64,000 nucleotides of DNA from Solirubrobacter phytolaccae (lineage in GTDB: Bacteria; Actinomycetota; Thermoleophilia; Solirubrobacterales; Solirubrobacteraceae). Shown piece by piece: positions 53,331 to 59,718 of this stretch. The first letter of the stretch is position 1. The number at the start of each line of letters is the position of its first letter. The translations under genes and the position numbers were made by a program. Below the pieces are notes generated by a model, which had not been told where the DNA came from, searched no databases, and saw nothing but the letters and a program-made list of their open reading frames with translations. The stretch covers positions 17,735 to 81,734 of the forward strand of contig NZ_JAPDDP010000028.1 in NCBI RefSeq assembly GCF_027587195.1, given 5' to 3'.

Positions 53331-54089
53331 ATGAAGATCGTGGTCATCGGCGGCACTGGGCTCATCGGCTCGCAGATCGTCACCCGGCTCGGCGAGCACG
53401 GGCACGAGGCCGTCGCGGCCTCGCCCGACACCGGCGTGAACACGCTGACCGGCGAAGGGCTGGCCGACGTGCTCGTCGGCGCGGACGTCGTGATCGACGT
53501 CTCCAACTCGCCGTCGTTCGAGGACGCGGCGGTGCTCGACTTCTTCGAGCGCTCGACCGGCAACCTGCTGGCGGCGGAGGCCGCGGCGGGCGTCGGCCAC
53601 CACGTCGCGCTGTCGGTGGTCGGGACCGAGCGCATGGCCGACAAGGGCTACTTCCGCGCGAAGAGCGTGCAGGAGACGCTGATCCGGGGCTTCTCGGTCC
53701 CGTACACGATCGTCCACGCCACGCAGTTCTACGAGTTCATCAAGAGCATCGCGGCGCTCGCGACCGACGGCGACACGGTGCGCCTGCCGCCCGCGCTGTT
53801 CCAGCCGATGGCGGCCGAGGACGTCGCCAAGGCCGTCGGGCGGATCTCGGTCGGCGCGCCGGTCAACGGCATCGTCGAGATCGGCGGGCCCGAGCAGTTC
53901 CGGATGGACGAGCTCGTCCGCCAGGCGCTCGCGGCGCGCAACGACCCGCGCACGGTCGTGACCGACCCGGACGCGCCGTACTTCGGCATCTACACGGTCG
54001 ACGACACCACGCTCGTGCCCGCCGACGGCGCGCTGCTCGGCGAGGTCCGCTTCCAGGACTGGCTCGAGCGCCAGCTCGCGACCGCGTAG
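53331..54089 (+). CDS. NAD(P)-binding atypical SDR (NmrA-like) protein
   Basis: A 252-residue protein with N-terminal dinucleotide site KIVVIGGTGLIGSQIVTRL, then VVIDVSNSPSFE and HHVALSVVGTERM, and a C-terminal part with FQPMAAEDVAKAVGRI and GIVEIGGPEQFRMDEL. These are typical of NmrA/SDR_a5-type proteins, which often act as redox-sensing regulators or reductases and lack the Tyr-Lys dyad of classical SDRs. GGGAGG precedes ATG by seven bases. The next gene starts nine bases downstream. Confidence 0.85.
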   Translation: MKIVVIGGTGLIGSQIVTRLGEHGHEAVAASPDTGVNTLTGEGLADVLVGADVVIDVSNSPSFEDAAVLDFFERSTGNLLAAEAAAGVGHHVALSVVGTERMADKGYFRAKSVQETLIRGFSVPYTIVHATQFYEFIKSIAALATDGDTVRLPPALFQPMAAEDVAKAVGRISVGAPVNGIVEIGGPEQFRMDELVRQALAARNDPRTVVTDPDAPYFGIYTVDDTTLVPADGALLGEVRFQDWLERQLATA

Positions 54090-54098
54090 CCGACCGCC

Positions 54099-54389
54099 AT
54101 GAGCGACACGACCACCACCCTCGAGCACGCCGAGGAAGAGCTCACCACGGCCGGGCTGGCGCTCGCGGAGACGCTCCGCGTCGCGGAGCTGGCCGTGATC
54201 GCCCTCCTCGTGCTGCTCGTCAGCCCGCCCCTGCTCATCCTCGCGGTCGTGGTCATCGTGCCCACGCTCGCGATCGCCGCGGTCGTGGGCGTGATCGCGC
54301 TGCCGGTGCTGGCGGTGCGGCACTTCCACCACCGGCGGCGCCACCACGCGCACCGGCTCGTCCACCGCCTCCTCGGGCACGCACGATGA
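54099..54389 (+). CDS. Small membrane protein, unknown function
   Basis: A 96-residue protein with an acidic N-terminal helix (about 1-28), two adjacent hydrophobic segments (about 30-50 and 52-73), and a His/Arg-rich tail (HFHHRRRHHAHRLVHRLL). The tail could bind metal or nucleic acid. The stop overlaps the ATG of the carbamoyltransferase-like gene (ATGA), showing translational coupling. It resembles in layout the small membrane protein at 57742-58047, which is also coupled to its neighbour. No named family. Confidence 0.7.
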   Translation: MSDTTTTLEHAEEELTTAGLALAETLRVAELAVIALLVLLVSPPLLILAVVVIVPTLAIAAVVGVIALPVLAVRHFHHRRRHHAHRLVHRLLGHAR

Positions 54390-55186
54390 TCGCCACCGTC
54401 ACGACCCCACGCAGCCTGCTCGGCATCGAGGACCTGGCGGCGGACGAGCTGCACGCGCTGCTGGACCTGGCGGCGCTGATGAAGCGCCACCCGCTGGCCT
54501 GGCGCGGCGCGCTCGAGGGGCGCGCCGTGGCGTGCCTGTTCGAGCGGCCGTGGACGCGCGGCCGCGTCTCCCTCGAGGTCGCCGTGCACCGGCTCGGCGC
54601 GCTGCCCGTCGTGCTGGAGCGCAGCGGCGGGATCGAGGAGACCGCGCGGCTGCTGTCCTCCTACTGCGACGCGATCGCGATCCGCACGGACCACCATCGG
54701 GACCTGCTCGACCTCGCCGCACACGCGACGGTCCCGGTGATCAACGCACTGACCGACGCCGCGCACCCGTGCCGCGCCCTTGCCGACTGCCTGACGCTGC
54801 GCGAGCGGTTCGGCGAGCTCGCCGGGCTGGAGGTCGCCTACGTCGGCGGTCGCGAGCCGGCGATGCACTCGCTGATCGAGGCGGCGATCCGCACGGGGAT
54901 GACGGTGCACGTCGCCGCCCCGGAGGCGCTGCTGCCCGACCCCGCGCTGCTCGCCCGCGCCGGCACCGCGGTCCGCGTCTGCGAGAGCGCGCGGGAGGCG
55001 GTCACCGACGTGGTCGCGGTCTACGCCGCGGCGGCGCGCAGCGACCTGCCGTCCGCGTTCAGCGTCACGCCGGAGCTGCTGTCGTACGCGGCGCCGCGCG
55101 CCGTCATGGTCGACGCGAGCCCGGACCTGCTGCCCGTCGAGCAGGCCGTGCTGCGCGTGCTCGTGACCGGCGACTGGGAGATCTGA
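54386..55186 (+). CDS. Degenerate ornithine/aspartate carbamoyltransferase homologue
   Basis: A 266-residue protein, about 40 residues shorter than ornithine carbamoyltransferase. Fold markers are clear: LLGIEDLAADELHALLDLA at the N-terminus, ARLLSSYCDAIAIRT, VPVINALTDAAHPCRALADCLTLRERFG and LEVAYVGG. But the carbamoyl-phosphate loop STRTR is replaced by WTRGR (residues 56-60), the ornithine-contact GDGNN loop reads GGREPA, and the C-terminal HCLP motif is gone (MVDASPDLLP). It is therefore unlikely to be a normal transcarbamylase. It is coupled to the membrane protein upstream and the HDxxGH protein downstream. Confidence 0.82.
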   Translation: MIATVTTPRSLLGIEDLAADELHALLDLAALMKRHPLAWRGALEGRAVACLFERPWTRGRVSLEVAVHRLGALPVVLERSGGIEETARLLSSYCDAIAIRTDHHRDLLDLAAHATVPVINALTDAAHPCRALADCLTLRERFGELAGLEVAYVGGREPAMHSLIEAAIRTGMTVHVAAPEALLPDPALLARAGTAVRVCESAREAVTDVVAVYAAAARSDLPSAFSVTPELLSYAAPRAVMVDASPDLLPVEQAVLRVLVTGDWEI

Positions 55187-55189
55187 CCG

Positions 55190-55813
55190 ATGCACACCGT
55201 CGAGCTCCTCCGCCCGTCGGAGGTGTTCCCGGCGTGGCCGCGCGCGCAGCACCACGCGCAGCTCTACGCCCGTGAGACGCCGCCCGCGCGACACGTGTTG
55301 CGCACGACCGGGTTCCTGGCCCCGGAGCACGCCGACCGTGTGGCCGAGTGGTTCCTGGCTCCGGATGCGCCACCGACCGCGGACGTGCGGCGCGCCTATC
55401 GGGCGCTCGAGGACGAGTCCGTGCTGCTGCTCGCGCTCGTCCGCGAGTGCCTCGGCGTCCGGGTCCGGTACGCGACCGAAGAGCCGTACGCGAGCGCTTC
55501 CGACCTGTGCTCGGACCTGCGCGAGCACGGGTCGATGACGCTCGTGCGCGAGGCGTCGCACCCAGTGCTGAGCGCGGCGGGGTTCGACGCGCTGCGGGTC
55601 GTCCACGACGTGCTCGGCCACGCCGCGCTCGGCGTCGGCTTCGACCTGCAGTCCGAGTTCGCCACCTGGCTGCAGTGCCGGACGCTGTTCTCGCCAGCGG
55701 CGCGCCCGGCCGCGTTCTGCGAGCTCGTGGGCGCCGTCACGGCGTACGTCGTGACCGGTGAGAAGCCCGGCCTGCGCGCGAAGCTGCCGCCGGCCGGGCT
55801 GCTCGGCGACTAG
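55190..55813 (+). CDS. Conserved protein with HDxxGH motif, unknown function
   Basis: A 207-residue protein with a highly patterned core: VVHDVLGHAALGVGFDLQSEFATWL (in pieces; His139, Asp140, Gly143, His144), then a C-terminal helix SPAARPAAFCELVGAVTAYV. The HD-x-x-GH cluster with nearby acidic residues could bind a metal. I have the impression that similar actinobacterial and phage proteins exist without known function, but no family name can be supported from sequence alone. It starts three bases after the carbamoyltransferase-like gene and ends four bases into the convergent peroxidase gene. Confidence 0.65.
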   Translation: MHTVELLRPSEVFPAWPRAQHHAQLYARETPPARHVLRTTGFLAPEHADRVAEWFLAPDAPPTADVRRAYRALEDESVLLLALVRECLGVRVRYATEEPYASASDLCSDLREHGSMTLVREASHPVLSAAGFDALRVVHDVLGHAALGVGFDLQSEFATWLQCRTLFSPAARPAAFCELVGAVTAYVVTGEKPGLRAKLPPAGLLGD

Positions 55814-57138
55814 ACCGGGTCGAGGATGTCGGCGAGGCCGAAGCCGTCAGCACGGCGGCTCGGCAGCGTCGGCGTCCACCCGGGGTCGACCGACCGGAAG
55901 GACTCCGGGTCGCTGTCGACGACCCCGACCAGGACCTCGCCGACGATCCGCCCGCCGACCGGCCCGAGCCGGTCGCCGGCGTGCAGGACCTCGGACTCCT
56001 TGAGGATGTAGAGCCACAGCGGGGTCTCGTCCGTCCAGCTGAGGCCGACCTGCGCAGGCGTCAGCGGCCGCACGCCGAGGCGCCGCGCGACGGCCTCGCC
56101 CGACGCGAGCCCGACGGACTGGCCGCGCTGCAGGTCGCGGTTGGCCAGCGACGCGTAGTCGCTGCCCGGCGCCTCCCCGGTGATCTGCGTGGGGAGCGCG
56201 ATCAGCGGCGCGGGGAGCCGCCCGTCGATGCGCTTGGCGCGCTGCGCGAACTGGAGCGCCCAGTCGACCGTGTGCGCGGGCGAGACCGGGCCGAAGCCCA
56301 TCAGGTCCGGGAACAGCGGCACCGGGCCAAAGCGGGCGTTGACCTGGTAGCGGGGGCGGATCTGGGCGTGGCCGTAGCGGTAGGCGGCGTCGGCGAACTC
56401 GAACGGGATGTACGGGTCCTCGTCGAGCTCGTACAGCCGCGGGCCGTGCTCGAGCAGGTCGGCGGTCAGCTCCGCGCCGATCAGCCCGGGCAGGAACTCG
56501 CGCACGAGCACGTGCTGGTAGTGCCAGGTCGCCGCGCGGCGGGCCTCGGCGAACACCTCGGCCTCGCGCACGCCATCGTCGCGCAGCCGGTCGACGAGCC
56601 GGTTGTGCAGCCCGATGAACGCCACCAGCATCTGGCTGAGGAACAGGTGCGTGTCGTTGCGCGGATCGCCGATCAGCGCGATCCCCTCGTGGTTGCGCGG
56701 GACGTCGACGCCCGACGGCGCGAGCAGGAGCTTGGCCGGGTCGGTCGCGGCGTACAGGTACGGGGCGCCGATCGGGCCGGTCCCGTAGACGCCTTCGAGG
56801 TTCGCCTTCGGGACGCGGAAGTTGCGGATCCTTCGCGGGTCGGCGCGATCGACGAGCGGCGAGCGGTCGGCGGTGATGTCGTGCGCGACGAACTGGCCGA
56901 AGAACGGCCACACCGCGGCCCCGTGGGCGTCCGTGTCCGCGGTGTCGTCGCCGAGGTCGCACGGGCCGCCGGCGCGGCCGAGCGCGTGCAGCGCCTCCGC
57001 GTCGACCCGCAGCGGCGGCAGGTCGGGGAACAGCGGGCGGTAGCGGCCGCCGTGGATCGGCGCGTCGACGCGCTCGGGCGCGAGGCAGTGGTCGCGGATG
57101 AGCGGCGCCCGCGCGGCGTCAGGCGGCGAGAGCGACAT
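55810..57138 (-). CDS. Animal-type haem peroxidase (peroxidase-cyclooxygenase superfamily)
   Basis: A 442-residue protein without signal peptide. Distal site FGQFVAHDITAD has His86; the GDPRNDTHLFLSQM stretch and LHNRLVDRL (His178-Asn179) are family markers; the proximal helix AAYRYGHAQIRP has His257, with a following Asn in YQVNARF. It matches bacterial members of the An_peroxidase family, which oxidise halides or organic donors with H2O2. The start overlaps by 20 bases the end of the sigma factor gene upstream, so the two are coupled and the peroxidase may be part of that regulon. Confidence 0.9.
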   Translation of the reverse strand: MSLSPPDAARAPLIRDHCLAPERVDAPIHGGRYRPLFPDLPPLRVDAEALHALGRAGGPCDLGDDTADTDAHGAAVWPFFGQFVAHDITADRSPLVDRADPRRIRNFRVPKANLEGVYGTGPIGAPYLYAATDPAKLLLAPSGVDVPRNHEGIALIGDPRNDTHLFLSQMLVAFIGLHNRLVDRLRDDGVREAEVFAEARRAATWHYQHVLVREFLPGLIGAELTADLLEHGPRLYELDEDPYIPFEFADAAYRYGHAQIRPRYQVNARFGPVPLFPDLMGFGPVSPAHTVDWALQFAQRAKRIDGRLPAPLIALPTQITGEAPGSDYASLANRDLQRGQSVGLASGEAVARRLGVRPLTPAQVGLSWTDETPLWLYILKESEVLHAGDRLGPVGGRIVGEVLVGVVDSDPESFRSVDPGWTPTLPSRRADGFGLADILDPV

Positions 57139-57745
57139 GCGCGTCCTCCTCGGTCAGGAGCCGCTCGAGCGGCTCGAGGTCGCCGGTGCGGGCGGCGGCG
57201 AGGAACACCGACGCGAGCTCCTCGTGCTCGGCCGCGTCGACGGGCCAGCGCGGCGCGCCGACGATGTGTCGGCGCGCCCGCGTCACGAGCTGGCGGGCGT
57301 TGGCCTCGCTGAGCCCGACGACCGCCGCGATCCGCCGGTGCGGGTAGTCGAACGCCTCCCGCAGCAGGTAGACCGCCCGCTCGGTCGGAGAGAGCGTCTC
57401 GAGCACGGACCTCAGCGCGAGCTCGATCGCCGCCCGCCGCTCCGCCGCAAGCCTCGGGTCGGCGCCGGGGTCGACCATGTCCGTGAGCCGCGGGGCGAAG
57501 TCGGTCTCGTGGCGCGCGCGGGCGGACTGGCCGACGTTGAGCGCCAGACGCGTCGTCGTCGTGGCCAGGAACGCGGCCGGGTCGCGGACGACGCTGCGGT
57601 CGCTCTCCTGCCAGCGGATCCACGCCTCCTGCACGACGTCGTCGGCGTCGGCCGGGGTCCGCAGCACCCGCCGCGCGATCCCGAGCAGGCGCGGGCGGGC
57701 GTGCGCGAACGAGCGGGCGTCGGCCGCCGACACCGGGGCGCTCAC
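57119..57745 (-). CDS. ECF41/SigJ-like sigma factor lacking its C-terminal SnoaL domain
   Basis: A 208-residue sigma factor starting at GTG 57745 (GTGA overlap with the previous stop). Region 2: HARPRLLGIARRVLRTPADADDVVQEAWIRWQ in pieces; region 4: LETLSPTERAVYLLREAFDYPHRRIAAVVGLSEANARQLVTRAR in pieces, both typical of ECF41. In this family a roughly 100-residue SnoaL-like regulatory domain follows and begins FLAAARxGDLxxLxxLLxxD. Here that beginning is present (FLAAARTGDLEPLERLLTE), but the protein stops ten residues later, where the peroxidase gene begins. The truncation could remove autoregulation. Confidence 0.85.
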   Translation of the reverse strand: MSAPVSAADARSFAHARPRLLGIARRVLRTPADADDVVQEAWIRWQESDRSVVRDPAAFLATTTTRLALNVGQSARARHETDFAPRLTDMVDPGADPRLAAERRAAIELALRSVLETLSPTERAVYLLREAFDYPHRRIAAVVGLSEANARQLVTRARRHIVGAPRWPVDAAEHEELASVFLAAARTGDLEPLERLLTEEDAHVALAA

Positions 57746-58047
57746 GCCGCCACCCGGCGCAGGGCGCCGACGGCGGGCTGGGCGGCCGCCGCGCGGTGCC
57801 GGCGGACCATCCGGAACGGCATCGTGAGCAGCGCGGCGATGCCCGCGAGCAGGGCGGCGGCCGCGAGCAGCGCGGCGACCAGTACGAGGATGACCGCCGC
57901 TGGACCGCTCAGCATCACGCCGAGGACCAGCCACGGCGCGAGCAGGAAGACGACGGGCGGGCCGTACAGGGCGACGGCGCAGACGAGGGGCACGACCTCG
58001 CTGAAGGCCGTGCCCTCGGTGGGGGCGGTGGGCTGGGAAAGGGCCAT
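57742..58047 (-). CDS. Small membrane protein, unknown function
   Basis: A 101-residue protein with two or three hydrophobic stretches (about 20-45 and 45-75: VVPLVCAVALYGPPVVFLLAP, LVLVAALLAAAALLAGIAALL in pieces) and a basic, Ala-rich tail (FRMVRRHRAAAAQ). Its stop overlaps the GTG start of the sigma factor gene, so it leads a three-gene coupled unit with the sigma factor and haem peroxidase. It could act as a membrane partner of the sigma factor, but nothing in the sequence shows this directly. Confidence 0.65.
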   Translation of the reverse strand: MALSQPTAPTEGTAFSEVVPLVCAVALYGPPVVFLLAPWLVLGVMLSGPAAVILVLVAALLAAAALLAGIAALLTMPFRMVRRHRAAAAQPAVGALRRVAA

Positions 58048-58106
58048 GGGACGAGCCTCCTCCGGCGCGGCCGCCCCCTCATCTGGGGCACCCCCGCGTC
58101 GACCCC

Positions 58107-58132
58107 CTAGTCCCTGGCGCCAGGCACCCTAG
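58107..58132. repeat. Palindromic element flanked by CTAG, intergenic
   Basis: The centre CCTGGCGCCAGG (58113-58124) is a perfect 12-base palindrome; CTAG occurs on both sides (58107-58110, 58129-58132). The right side reads GCACC while the left side is changed, as if a longer symmetric element had decayed. It lies directly after the hydrolase stop and before the small membrane protein's start region. Confidence 0.45.
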
Positions 58133-58843
58133 TCACGCAACGGCGTGCAGCGCGGCGGCCTCGCGGATCAGGTGCGCCGTGGCGCGCGGATGCGCGACCG
58201 ACAGCGCGTGCGAGGCGCCCGGGACCTCGATCCGGCGGCGCCCGCCGGCCCGCTCGGCCATGTGGTGCTCGAGCGCCGCGGGGATGTTCCGGTCCTCCTC
58301 ACCCCACACGAACCACGACGGCACGTGCTTCCACAGCGGGTCGCCGGAGGGCTCGACCAGCGCCTCCTGGGTCACGGGCCGCTGGGTGATCGCCATCCGC
58401 GCCGCCTGCGCGGCCGGCACGTCCGCGCAGAACTGCGCGTGGAAGCGGTCGCGGATGATCGTGAGGTCGGTCAGGCCGTCGGCGCGCGGTGTGGGCTCGA
58501 GCGCCTCGCCGAGCGTGCTGCCCGGGCACATGCCCGCGAGCGTGAACGCGCTCTCCCCGGCCTTCGGCGCGAACGCGGCCACGTAGACGAGGCCGGTGAT
58601 CTCCCCCGCGTCCGGCGACACGTTCGTGATCACCATGCCGCCGTAGGAGTGCCCGACGAGCACGACCGGCCCGTCGATGGTGGCGACGAGGTCGCTGATC
58701 GCGGCGGCGTCCGACGCGAGGCCGCGCAACGGGTTGGCGGCGGCGATCACCGGGTGGCTGGTCTCCAGCAGCGTGTCGACGACGCCGTCCCAGCTCGCGG
58801 ACTCGGCGAACGCGCCGTGGACGAGGACGATCGTGGGCTCCAT
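58133..58843 (-). CDS. Alpha/beta hydrolase, intact catalytic triad
   Basis: A 236-residue hydrolase starting at ATG 58843, with GAAGGGA nine bases upstream. TIVLVHGAFAESASWDGVV gives the oxyanion loop, VLVGHSYGGMVIT the nucleophile Ser66, EEDRNIP the acid and GASHAL the histidine. This is the small EstC/hydroxynitrile-lyase-like group of esterases common in soil bacteria. It is a diverged duplicate of the gene at 59008-59718, arranged head to head, and their upstream regions are also inverted copies. Confidence 0.9.
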   Translation of the reverse strand: MEPTIVLVHGAFAESASWDGVVDTLLETSHPVIAAANPLRGLASDAAAISDLVATIDGPVVLVGHSYGGMVITNVSPDAGEITGLVYVAAFAPKAGESAFTLAGMCPGSTLGEALEPTPRADGLTDLTIIRDRFHAQFCADVPAAQAARMAITQRPVTQEALVEPSGDPLWKHVPSWFVWGEEDRNIPAALEHHMAERAGGRRRIEVPGASHALSVAHPRATAHLIREAAALHAVA

Positions 58844-58882
58844 CGGGGTTCCCTTCGGTAGGGGTGCGGTTGCACCCCTCAC

Positions 58883-58993
58883 TGACCGCACAGCACCCCT
58901 CGTCCGTGACACCGAACATAAAGAGGGACTGTCCCTCTTTAGCAACAGGTGTCGCGTTTTCGGGTGTCACGGAACCGGGGTGCCGTGCGGTCA
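58883..58993. repeat. Inverted duplicate of promoter region between the two hydrolase genes
   Basis: The left arm 58883-58916 and right arm 58959-58993 pair over about 30 of 35 positions (for example TGACCGCAC and GTGCGGTCA at the outer ends). The arms continue the inverted homology of the two flanking genes. The single-copy middle contains the palindrome at 58919-58941. Confidence 0.75.
58919..58941. repeat. Perfect 11-bp inverted repeat with one-base centre (REP-like palindrome)
   Basis: TAAAGAGGGAC (58919-58929), T, and the exact reverse complement (58931-58941). It lies between two divergent gene starts, so a terminator role is unlikely. It shares the outer TAAAG/CTTTA and the central T with the palindrome at 283-309 while the inner bases differ. 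Confidence 0.75.
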
Positions 58994-59007
58994 CGTCGGT
59001 CAGACCC

Positions 59008-59718
59008 ATGAGATCTCTGCAGTCGCCGACGATCGTGCTGGTGCACGGGGAGTTCGCCGAGTCCGCGAGCTGGAACGGCGTGATCGACCTGCTCGCGGCG
59101 GCCGGGCAGCGCACGGTCGCGGCTGCCAACCCCCTGCGCGGGCTCGCGGCCGACGCGGGCGCCGTGGGTGACCTCGTCCGCTCGATCGAGGGCCCGATCG
59201 TGCTCGTCGGGCACGGCTACGGCGGCGCGGTGATCACCGGCGTCGTCGCCGACGACGTGACCGGGCTCGTGTTCGTCGCCGGGTACGCGCCGGACGCCGG
59301 CGAGAGCTGCTTCACGCTCGCGCAGCAGTTCCCGGGCAGCACGCTCGGCGAGCACCTCGACGCGGTCCTGCGCGCCGACGAGACGACCGACCTGTCGCTC
59401 GTCCAAGCGCACTTCCACGCCGAGTTCGCCGCCGACCTGCCCGAGCGCGAGGTCACGCGGCTGGCGACCACGCAGCGCCCGATCACCCGCGAGGCGCTGC
59501 TCGAGCCCGCCGGCCCGCGCCCGCTGTGGAAGGCGGTCCCGTCACGGTTCCTGATCGCCGGGAACGACCGCCTGCTGCCCGCGACCGCGCAGCGCTTCAT
59601 GGCCGAGCGCGCCTGCGCGCGCCGGGTGCTCGAGCGGCCGACGGCGTCGCACGCCGCGCCGGTGTCCGAGCCCGTGGCGACCGCGGAGCTGATCCTGGAA
59701 GCCGCGCGGCACGGCTAG
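59008..59718 (+). CDS. Alpha/beta hydrolase paralogue with nucleophile Ser replaced by Gly
   Basis: A 236-residue protein of the same length as its head-to-head neighbour: TIVLVHGEFAESASWNGVI, NPLRGLAADAGAVGDLV, PGSTLGEHLD and TQRPITREALLEP align throughout. The nucleophile elbow reads GHGYGG (Gly70, codon GGC), where the neighbour has GHSYGG. Asp in NDRLLP and His in TASHAAP remain. Loss of the serine should abolish esterase activity unless the chemistry has changed; a binding or regulatory role, or an early pseudogene, are options. It ends four bases into the convergent LuxR-family gene. Confidence 0.88.
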   Translation: MRSLQSPTIVLVHGEFAESASWNGVIDLLAAAGQRTVAAANPLRGLAADAGAVGDLVRSIEGPIVLVGHGYGGAVITGVVADDVTGLVFVAGYAPDAGESCFTLAQQFPGSTLGEHLDAVLRADETTDLSLVQAHFHAEFAADLPEREVTRLATTQRPITREALLEPAGPRPLWKAVPSRFLIAGNDRLLPATAQRFMAERACARRVLERPTASHAAPVSEPVATAELILEAARHG

